A stretch of 17,901 bases of DNA from assembly GCA_009193035.1 (NCBI GenBank), contig SWDT01000159.1, positions 1 through 17,901 of the forward strand, written 5' to 3'. Below the pieces are notes generated by a model. It ran no database searches. It was not told the origin of the DNA and saw nothing but the letters and a program-made list of their open reading frames with translations. This DNA comes from Halicephalobus mephisto. Taxonomy: Eukaryota; Nematoda; Chromadorea; Rhabditida; Panagrolaimidae. Positions 9,481-17,001 of the stretch are shown here, piece after piece. Position 1 is the stretch's first letter, and every line of letters starts with the position of its first letter. Made by a program: the position numbers and the translations under genes.

Positions 9481-10189
9481 AAATCGAGTACAGTAATGAC
9501 GAACGGAAAAGATAATTATTATAAATACGAAATCGACTCTTATCCTGAATCTCTTGATAATCATGTCATTGACTCAATTCTAGGAATGAAAAATGAAAAA
9601 GATAATTGCTGTAGAACCAGAACTCTTACCAAGAATCACCTAATACTCACAAGTTCGTTCATTCCTAAATACGGGTGAAATTTCGCTTTTAAAAGCAACC
9701 TAAGAAGCAGACTAAATTCCAGCTTAGAATTCCTTATGGAGATTGTTTTTCCTGTTTCCTACCACTATTAGAGACATGTTTACTGTGAGATAAACCTGTT
9801 GTAAAAGATTACCCCATCGATCAAATTCTAGAAGAAATGCATCGCGTTAAAAGTTGAAATATATTTTATATCGAATATATATGGAAAAAATAAAATATAT
9901 TAATTACAACCAGTACGGTAGGAACTTATAATCTTCATCGGATTTGAAAGGAGATCTTCTAAGTCGACGAAAACTGAATAAAAAAGTCCTTAATTACGAT
10001 ATTCCCGTCATGATGACAACTTTGAATCGGAACTTTGGCATCTGAAGAGCTTTAAATCATCTTAATCTGGAGTCACTATAGATGAATTATGACCAGATGT
10101 GTTGATTTCGAACTTTGAAATCGAACTCTGAACTAATTCGAGTTTGAAAATCAAACTATTTCGAAAATTTGAAACATCGACAGTTCTGA
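9481..10189. other. Spacer downstream of the chemoreceptor gene, no gene recognised
   Basis: This lies 3' of the chemoreceptor stop codon. No AATAAA was seen close to the stop on the minus strand. The 60-codon plus-strand frame at 9496-9678 is continuous with the old repeat sequence and is not credible as a gene. Nothing else was recognised. Confidence 0.4.
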
Positions 10190-13017
10190 TTACGACCAAG
10201 CCAGCTTCAGAAAATTGAAGTGGTCATCGGAGGAGATGTCGCTGGGAACAATCTTCCCGAGAGTCGTTTTTACTTTGATGATTTCCTTCTCTCCAACCGA
10301 ATGCTTAGGATGAACATTCGATGTTATGTGATACTTTTCATTTTTCCAGTTTGTATTTTTACTCAAGAGGCCTTGGACGATGAACAGAACACAGGAAAGT
10401 ATTACATAGACGTTAAATACCTGAAGATTCGTAAAAACATCAATCAAAATCATCATTTAAAAATGTCCTACCAGAAAGTAGCCCAGAACTTGATAAGTCG
10501 GAGTTGCCTCGGGGATCGAGTGGGCTGCAAGGCTTACGATAAGAGCCAGACCGCTGAATATCGAATTCATAATTGCATGTGGCTCAATCTGCGATAGAGA
10601 ACGAATATTTTGAACCAACTGAAATAAAATTACTAAATAAAATTTAATAAATGTCACTTGACTAGCATGTAAGGTCATATGTAGTCAGCTTCCATAAAAG
10701 ACAAGAAAATTCGAAAAATTACATTTTTTTTGTGGTTCCGAGTGAAAATTATATGCTTTAAATTTCCACAAAAGACTGCACACAAAAAGGGACACATAAT
10801 CTATAATATATAGATATATTAAAACGGCTCTGATGCATCAGATACGTTATATTCAATATATCCATATATCAAGTTGATATCAGTGGATAGCTGGATAAAA
10901 TTCAATGTATCTGATACATTAAAGCCGTTTTACTGTTGTTTTTCATATGGAACACATTATATATAATATACAGATAAATTAGCACAGCTGTAATGTATCG
11001 GATATATTATATTCAATATATCGATAAATTAAGTTGATATCGCTGCATTTTACATAAGGTATCGATATATTAAGAAGGCTATGACATATAGGATGTATTA
11101 TATTCTGTATATCAATGCAATAAATGTAATATCGATGTATCATATTTCACATATGTATATATTAAAACAGCTTTGATATGTCTGATGGATTATATCCAAC
11201 GTACCAATACATTAAGTTGATATTGTTGGATCGGGCACCATCCATTTGAGTGCAAGTTCGTACAGCGTTAGTTCTGAAGGGAAATAGCCAGAGGACTGAC
11301 GAAAGACTTACGATTCTGCGCTGAGGGGGAAATCAAGTAGATTTCGCAATATTTTATTAGAGTTGTTTTATATCTGGTGCTTCCGGCGCAATAAATTAAG
11401 TTTGTATATTTTTCTCATCTACACGTAGATCAGAAACCCTTAACCACGATCCAACAGATATCAGTGGGTTGTATACAGTATATTAACACATTGAATACAA
11501 CGTACCCGACACATCAGAGCTGTTTCAATGTGTTCTTTTTGTGTGTTGATGACAATTATTTAAGAAATAATTTTTATGGCCTTGAGTGGAAATCATACAA
11601 AAATACGCGAATACAATTTGCACTTAGGATTAAGTAAAAATTTTCTAAAAATGGAACTTTCTTACAATTCAAACTACATGCGAAATTGCACACATTAATT
11701 TTTCGTTGAACAACAAGTGAAAATTTTCCAAGAAAAATATTTTTATTGTTTTAAGTGGAAATCATAGAAAACTATTTGCATATGGTTTCCACTTTGAGAT
11801 CAAGTGTTTTATTCATAAAAACACTTATTCCGTGTCCTGAGTGGGAATCATCCACAGAATTCTGAATAAGGATTAGTTATACAGTAAAACTTGGATATAA
11901 GATACCCCTTTGGGACCGGCGAAAGGTATGTTATAAAAAAGGATATACAGTAGAGCTTGGATATAAGATACAGTAGCGAGCGAAAAAAAGTTGACACCTA
12001 ACTTTTTTGGTTTTAATTTTAAGTAATTTGCTTCTTTTCTTTTATTTTGAGTGAAATTGTTTCTAAATTAGTTCAAAATAGTTGAAAGCATTAATTAATA
12101 ACAAAAAAACACTATTCTACTACCAATTTACAAACAACTGGTAATACTTTCGAATATACGCGCGAGCGAAAAAAAGTTGACACTAACTACTAACCTATTT
12201 TTATTAAAAAATAACAACAACAACCAAAACAATATTAATATTTTGTCGGTCCACCTTTTGCTCGAAGAACTGCACGACATCTGGCAGGCATGGAATCAAC
12301 AAGAGTACGCAAAACATTACCTGGAATGTTTCTCCAGGTTTCCTCCAAAAGCTTAAACTTCTCATCTGCATTTTTAGTTTTAATTGAATAGCCCGTCTCT
12401 TAAGATCCTCCCAAAGATGTTCAATGGGATTTAGATCAGGAGACTGAGCAGGCCACTCAAGAACTTTAACTTTTTTCTTCTGAGAAAGTTTTTAGCTATA
12501 TTAGAGGTATGTTTTGGGTCATTATCTTGCTGGAAAATCCATCCAGATGGCAAGTTTTCGGTTGCAAATGGAAGCATTTGCTCAGATAAAATATCCCGGT
12601 AATAAGCAGCATCCATTATTCGATTTAGACGATATAATGGACCTACTCCGTCTCGGGTAAAACACCCCCATAAAGTTATACTACCTCCCCCGTGCTTTAC
12701 AGTTGGTAATACGTAACGTGGATTGAATCTTTCGCACTCTGGACGTCTAACATAACGTATCTATCCATCTGAAGAGAACAACTTAACCGTAGTTTCATCA
12801 GACCATAGAACTTTATTCCACATCTCAGGAGTCCAATCGGGTGGTTCAGGGCGAATCGAAGACGAGCAGCTCTATTTTTCGCAGAAAATAAGAAAGAAAT
12901 AATGAAATGAAAAGACAAAAAAGACAAACGAAAAAAAATCAAACAAATAGAGCCCAATTAAACAAAAACAGTAAAATACTCTTATACTAAAACAGAATAC
13001 AAAAAGATAGATATGAG

Positions 13018-13060
<43 letters not shown>

Positions 13061-14842
13061 GAAAACAAAACCAACAATAATAAAAAAAATGAAAATAACA
13101 TACTCAATAAAATTGAGAAAGACAAAATATAAGAAAAAAATAACAACAAAGAAACGATTTCACAAAAAAAGAATAGAAAAAATCAAAATCTTTGAGCATT
13201 AAGATCAACAGCGGTTTTCCATGGATCTTCAACGGACATTCTTCTGAGAATCTGATCTTCACGTTCCGTCGTTTTTCTCTTTCTCCCACTCCCATCTAGA
13301 CGCTCCACAGTGCCACATGTCTTGTACTTCTTCATAGTTTTGCTTACAGCATTAACAGAGCAATGGAAACGCTGTGCTACTATTCGATAACTTTCTTTAC
13401 GTCTAACAACGGCCTCAACGATTGCCAGTCGTGTTTCAACAGTTAATTGCTTTTGACGAGACATCTAGAAGCTATCAATTAGTAATTGAATCAAAAATAA
13501 CAGAACTTACCTTCTATTCACAGTAGAAATTTTGTCAGGAACAAACCGTCAACTTTTTTTCGCTCGCGCGTATATTCGAAAGTATTACCAGTTGTTTGTA
13601 AATTGGTAGTAGAATAGTGTTTTTTTGTTATTAATTAATGCTTTCAACTATTTTGAACTAATTTAGAACAAATTTCACTCAAAATAAAAGAAAAGAAGCA
13701 AATTACTTAAAATTAAAACCAAAAAAGTTAGGTGTCAACTTTTTTTCGCTCGCTACTGTACCTTCTATAAGATATCTCTTATTATAGCATACTGTCTGAG
13801 TGAGTGACTTCAGTTAGTCTGCCTTCAAATTTATCCCGTTATAATACAGTAGAACTTGGATATAAGATACCTTCTATAAGATATCCCTTGTTATAGAATA
13901 CGGTCTGAGTGAGTTCAGTTGGTTAGTCTGTCTTCAAATTTACCCCGTTATAATACAGTAGAACTTGGATATAAGATATCCCTTGTTATAGCATACTATC
14001 TGAGTGAGTTCAGTTGGTTAGTCTGTCTTCAAATTTACCCCCGCTATAGTATATCCTTCCTTATAACATGCGCTTTGGCCAATCCCAAAGGGGTATCTCA
14101 TATCCAAGTTCTACTGTATTTCAATTTAAAAATTTACCTGATATCTGTATCCCAAAGTCTCCGAGAATTTCAGTTTCCTCAATCTGCTGTTTATCATTAT
14201 CAAAACTCTCGAAAGCTGAAAATATTCACTCAATAATTTCCACAAAATCCTCGAATTCTTACAGAAATATTTCCAATTAAGAGAATTGCCAAAAGAGTGA
14301 AAATTATCCATAATGGTGCGAGAACTGTAAAAAAATTTTAATAAAAGAAAAAATAAAATTGCACTTACCGTACATTTGAAGATACGGTAATAATAAAGAA
14401 AAAAAAACACAAAAACAACCTAAAACAATTCCGATAATTTTCGTGGTTTCTTGGAAGTCGTAAATTCGGGCAAATTTGGTCGCCACAAGACGTTCGATGC
14501 AAGCGAAGAGGACCGAAAATCTGATGAAATAAGTCCCTACGGCCATCATGGCCCTCGACAATTGCCAATCCCAATCGCCTTCTGTTTTGTTCAAATTCAA
14601 CATCAGAAAAGAAAAAACTACCGTAGCTCCTCCAGTTAAAATAATTCCAACAAAATTTAAAAAGTATTGTAATCTGAAACGATTTCGTCATGACATTAAT
14701 TACGGTTGTTTAAAAACCTCAAATTAAAATGAACATGCAATTTCGGCCTCAGGAAAACCGCAAAAAAACTCAAAATCAACGACGCAACTCCAGAAGCAAA
14801 GTGCAGTTTCAAAATTACTGTTTCAAATTCATCCAATTTCAT
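10190..14842 (-). CDS. Seven-transmembrane nematode chemoreceptor (Sra/Srab/Sre-type GPCR), six exons, 315 aa
   Basis: Minus-strand exons: 14842-14718, 14673-14369, 14324-14263, 14215-14138, 10618-10472 and 10420-10190 (TAA at 10192-10190). Phases agree throughout, giving 948 bp and 315 residues. Four introns are 44, 44, 47 and 51 bp; the fourth is 3519 bp and full of mobile elements. Predicted membrane segments: about 13-31, 44-65, 83-101, 121-138, 147-162, 206-225 and 234-256. The [14 protein letters not shown] motif after TM3 (residues 102-115) and the [13 protein letters not shown] sequence before TM6 (formed across the long intron) are typical of the nematode Sra-superfamily receptors. 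Such proteins act as G-protein-coupled chemosensory receptors in sensory neurons. The first donor is GTTTTT, chosen because the nearby GTAATT donor would leave a 30-bp intron and break the frame. Subfamily is uncertain; Sre or Srab are the best guesses. Confidence 0.85.
10779..11545. mobile_element. TIR element with satellite-like interior (copy 2), disrupted by a solo LTR
   Basis: The left end CACACAAAAAGGGACAC and the right end TGTTCTTTTTGTGTG are inverted repeats, resembling the CACATACAAAAAG ends at 6198-7145. The interior holds diverged copies of the same satellite (GATATCAAC, TATCNGATNCATTATATTCAAT and CTCTGAT/AGAACCGTT-like motifs in the reverse orientation). Solo LTR copy B is inserted at 11224-11456. 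No clear target duplication is visible at the ends. It lies within the fourth chemoreceptor intron. Confidence 0.55.
11224..11456 (+). mobile_element. Solo LTR (copy B) with 5-bp target duplication
   Basis: The 233-bp element begins TGTTGGATCG and ends CGATCCAACA, a perfect 10-bp terminal inverted repeat. GATAT at 11219-11223 and at 11457-11461 is an exact target duplication. Removing the LTR and one GATAT restores AAGTTGATATCAGTGG, the sequence seen intact at about 10873-10888 in the same array. AATAAA at 11390-11395 is a possible polyadenylation signal, placed like AATAAA at 16931-16936 in the 5' LTR. The element lies within the chemoreceptor intron, antisense to the gene. Confidence 0.92.
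11546..11881. other. Intron sequence with a dispersed GAGTGGAAATCAT motif
   Basis: GAGTGGAAATCAT-like sequences occur near 11584, 11752 and 11838 with spacings of about 170 and 86 bp, each followed by an ACAxAAxAxxCGNATA-like stretch. This may be an old tandem or dispersed repeat. No coding sequence seen. Confidence 0.4.
11971..12181 (+). repeat. Left 211-bp TIR of the Tc1-like element
   Basis: Direct repeats CGAGCGAAAAAAAGTTGACA lie at about 11977-11996 and 12163-12182. The whole arm matches the right arm (13548-13758) in reverse, apart from a TG/GT difference near 12060. Confidence 0.93.
12235..13464 (-). pseudogene. Tc1-like transposase, broken by stop, frameshifts and an internal replacement
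   Basis: The ATG is at 13464. The N-terminal helix-turn-helix region ([13 protein letters not shown]..., about 90 residues) ends at DLNAQ near 13186. The second DNA-binding motif is missing; in its place is about 300 bp of A-rich sequence with a 41-A run. Homology resumes near 12890 at [12 protein letters not shown], shifts frame near 12840, and gives the WSDET motif (first D). TAG at 12763-12761 sits where the family usually has SSDGW. Then come [10 protein letters not shown] (second D), a frameshift in an A run near 12475, [11 protein letters not shown] (E), another shift near 12382, and the end at TAA 12237-12235. The spacing from D to E is 34 residues (DD34E). The protein would have cut and joined the element's own ends; this copy cannot make it. 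Confidence 0.9.
13018..13058. repeat. 41-base poly(A) run inside the transposase
   Basis: An uninterrupted run of A on the plus strand lies within an A-rich block at about 12885-13190. It is read as poly(T) in the transposase sense. Confidence 0.97.
13548..13758 (-). repeat. Right 211-bp TIR of the Tc1-like element
   Basis: This is the reverse complement of 11971-12181 with about two mismatches. Similarity ends abruptly at GTTGAC, inside which left and right arms diverge. It carries both direct-repeat copies in inverted orientation. Confidence 0.93.
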
Positions 14843-14850
14843 GATGGCTT

Positions 14851-14860
14851 CTGAAAGTAT
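14851..14860 (-). promoter_or_regulatory. Candidate spliced-leader trans-splice acceptor for the chemoreceptor
   Basis: On the minus strand ATACTTTCAG ends 8 bases before the ATG at 14842. An acceptor this close to the first ATG, with no convincing upstream coding exon, is the usual arrangement for spliced-leader addition in nematodes. An ordinary upstream 5' UTR exon is the alternative. Confidence 0.5.
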
Positions 14861-15031
14861 TTATAAAATTAGACTTTTGTAAAAATCATGTTGTGGACAT
14901 GTAGTCTCCACGATCGGGGATTTCCAAAACGCCCGAGGCTAAGCAGTCCTCTTTCTCCACTGAGGAACATAAAAAGGAACATCTCACGTCAGACAGGGTT
15001 TATCGACAGAGTCGAAAGTAAAAAAAGAATA
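14861..15031. other. Upstream region of the chemoreceptor, locally G+C-rich
   Basis: About 14905-15010 is clearly richer in G+C than its neighbours. On the minus strand it holds a 37-codon open frame (ATG about 14979 to TAA about 14868) with no recognisable motif; on the plus strand a 33-codon frame is also open. It may be the receptor's promoter or an upstream exon. Nothing decides between these. Confidence 0.35.
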
Positions 15032-15221
15032 CAGGTAATTTGCAATCATTGATAACTGAATATAATCAATACATAAGAGCTTTTGAATGCAATCTTCAAT
15101 AAGTTGGGTTCTAAATAAGTATAACCAATGACAATGATTGCAGTCAAGCCAAGGTTGATTATAACTGAATACAATCGATGTGTTTGATTGTATTCAGTTA
15201 ATAGTGATTGTAAATTATCTG
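15032..15221. mobile_element. MITE-like element, 190 bp, with about 42-bp TIRs
   Basis: The left arm starts CAGGTAATTTGCAATCA and the right arm ends TGATTGTAAATTATCTG, inverted matches that continue for about 42 bp. TA precedes the left end (15030-15031), and TG follows the right end, perhaps a mutated TA. Inside, TAACTGAATACAATC (15162-15176) and GATTGTATTCAGTTA (15186-15200) form a perfect 15-bp stem with a 9-base loop, an internal duplicate of part of the TIR. No coding sequence. Confidence 0.72.
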
Positions 15222-15526
15222 TGAAGAGCAGAAAAGAAAGAAGAAAAAGCCAAACGAATATGTTTCGCGCCCACGTAAAAAAAGAAAAATTAAGAAAGAA
15301 GTGTCCTGCAACGAAAGGAAGAAGACGTGGGTGGGGAATTTTTGAAGTTGTTGTTTCTTATTATTTTTTAAAGTTATCAATTTTGTAACTATTTTGTTGT
15401 CTTTTGCAATTCTCAATATCTGGTCTCGGCCAGTGAGAAAAAAAATAAAGATTTCGTAATTCTCTTCACAAGGTTCCCTAGATTTTACAGTAGTATTATT
15501 AATATTATTCTATATTATATTTGTCT
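15222..15526. other. Intergenic purine-rich sequence, no gene recognised
   Basis: A strand-biased purine-rich stretch (about 15220-15330) carries a 66-codon open frame on the plus strand that is lysine- and arginine-rich simply because of composition. No domain or splice structure seen. Confidence 0.4.
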
Positions 15527-16100
15527 ACGTGAACGGAAAAAATATAAGAGGAAAAAATAAGGTATGAGATAAATTAGTAATTATGTGTGGAAATCGGCTC
15601 TTGGAATTGAGCTTAGACATCTAGGCCATGGTGATAACAACATTATATAAAATTTTCGGCTACCATAATTAGTTTAATATTTTTCCTACTGCATGAAGAT
15701 CCGTGAACGGACAAAATATAAGAGGAAAAAAACAAGGTATGAGATAAATTAGTAATTATGTGTGGAAATCGGCTCTTGGAATTGAGCTTAGACATCTAGG
15801 CCATGGTGATAACAACATTATATAAAATTTTCGGCTACCATAATTGATTTAATATTTTTTCCTTTTATATTTTTCCTACTGCCTGAAGATCCGTGAACGA
15901 AAAAAAATGTATGAGATAAATTAGTAATTATGTGTGGAAATCGGCTCTTGGGATTGGGCTTAGGCATCTAGACCATGGTGATAACAACATTATATAAAAT
16001 TTTCGGCTACCATAATTAGTTTAATTTTTTTCCTCTTATATTTCTTCCATATTATATTTTCTCCCGTCTTATATTTTTTCCTTTTATATTTCTTCCTACT
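15527..16100. repeat. Foldback repeat family, locus 2 (three units of about 174-190 bp)
   Basis: GTGAACGG or GTGAACGA occurs at 15529, 15703 and 15893. The units match the locus at 7641-7950. The left margin reads GGAAAAAATATAAGAGGAAA and the right margin carries TTTCCTTTTATATTTCTTCC, so the whole locus has inverted margins as a MITE would. No transposase. Confidence 0.75.
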
Positions 16101-16765
16101 GCCATTTGTCTAACTTTGATAAAAAAAAACACATGTTAAAAAATTACAAAAATTAATTTTTGATTACTAAATTTAGAAAATTCCAAAAGCCTCTGTGAAG
16201 TTATAGAAGATTCTGAAAATTTTACCGATATTCAGAATCCTCCGGAATCAGGTCTGAAATCCTCAGAAGTTTCGTAATTATTTACTAAGATTCTGAATAT
16301 TTCTAAAAATATAACATTTTAAGAATTCTGTAAACGGAAAAATGAGAATAAGTGCAAATGTACAAAATAATCAATTTGGAAACTACTACAGGAAACTTAT
16401 GACAGGTTCCTCCTTCGAGTCCGAATTACTCCGAAAGGACTAGAAGTAATAAAATAAATACGAATTATTCAGAAAGGACTAGAAGTAATAAAATAAATCC
16501 GAATTACTGCTGTTAGACATGGAATAGTTGTAGATTTCGAAATAGAATGAGTTCTGGCATAGTCCTGAGAGCAATAAAGTCAATTTTTGAAGCCATTCGA
16601 AGTAAATGTGGTTTTCGACACAGAAAATTACAATTATTTTTTACTTAGAAATATCTAGAACGAAGTACTCAAATCTGTAGTTCTGAATCTAAAGTAAAAA
16701 TTGAAAAATAATTTCCGTAATCCTAAATTTGATAATTAATTTCCAAGTGTGAGAAAATACAAAAG
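16101..16765. repeat. Intergenic AT-rich sequence with a 39-bp duplication
   Basis: Most of this stretch is low complexity. CGAATTACTCCGAAAGGAC at 16422 and its near copy at 16461 mark two 39-bp units, with the start of a third near 16500. No gene was recognised up to the 5' LTR at 16766. The five bases before that LTR are AAAAG. Confidence 0.6.
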
Positions 16766-16995
16766 TGTTGGATTGTGCGTAATCTATTTGAGCGCAAGCC
16801 ACACCGCGTCGGTCCCGAAGGGAAATACCCTGAGGACCGACGAAAGGCGTACGATCGCCTTTTTGGCGGCAGATTTGAGATTGCGCAATAGTTGTGCTCA
16901 AGTTATATTTTTCTCGTGCCTAAGGCCACAAATAAAGTTGTTCCCCTTTATTTCTATTTACACGCGGACCCGGACTCCCCAGCGGCGAGCCAACA
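16766..16995 (+). repeat. 5' LTR (copy C) of the retrotransposon
   Basis: The LTR begins TGTTGGATTG and ends CGAGCCAACA, imperfect inverted ends of the same type as copy B. It contains AATAAA at 16931-16936 and the stem GTCGGTCC (16808-16815) with GGACCGAC (16834-16841). TGGCGATG starts one base after the LTR end and is the likely primer-binding site, fitting a tRNA ending in UCGCCA. Confidence 0.88.
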
Positions 16996-17001
16996 GTGGC
17001 G

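Larger units (their letters stand above)
11971..13758 (-). mobile_element. Tc1-like (DD34E) DNA transposon with IR/DR termini, 1788 bp, inactive
   Basis: The element starts CAGTAGCGAGCG and ends CGCTCGCTACTG, flanked by duplicated TA at 11969-11970 and 13759-13760. Each 211-bp terminal inverted repeat carries two direct repeats of CGAGCGAAAAAAAGTTGACA, at the outer end and 186 bp further in. This is the IR/DR arrangement known from Sleeping Beauty-like and other Tc1 elements. The two TIRs differ by about two bases. The insertion splits a MITE tandem unit, and removing it restores the sequence seen at 13865-13885. The transposase runs on the minus strand and is broken. Confidence 0.95.
11882..14116. 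mobile_element. Composite MITE with tandem 109-bp internal units, split by a Tc1-like element
   Basis: Leaving out the Tc1 insertion and one TA, this is a 445-bp element. The first 66 bp (11882-11947) are an inverted copy of the last about 67 bp (ending 14116), giving long TIRs that start CAGTA(A/G)AACTTGGATATAAG. TA flanks both ends (11880-11881 and 14117-14118). Between them, CAGTAGAxCTTGG heads recur at 11948, 13847 and 13956. The first two units are each exactly 109 bp once the Tc1 is removed, and the last is a full 161-bp copy. The family is that of the 156-bp MITE at 6381-6536. The composite lies in the fourth intron of the chemoreceptor. Confidence 0.82.

Noticed and set aside
12885..13190. 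An intron in the Tc1-like transposase
   Set aside because: No GT...AG pair fits the homology junctions, Tc1-family transposases in this position do not usually have one of this kind, and about 40 residues would still be missing after removal.
14365..14691. Minus-strand ORF of 108 codons overlapping chemoreceptor exon 2
   Set aside because: It is an alternative frame of the same exon with no membrane or receptor motifs, while the chosen frame gives the ERLVATKF motif and clean exon joins.
15188..15388. Lysine/arginine-rich 66-residue protein
   Set aside because: Its composition reflects a purine-rich stretch and it begins inside the MITE at 15032-15221.
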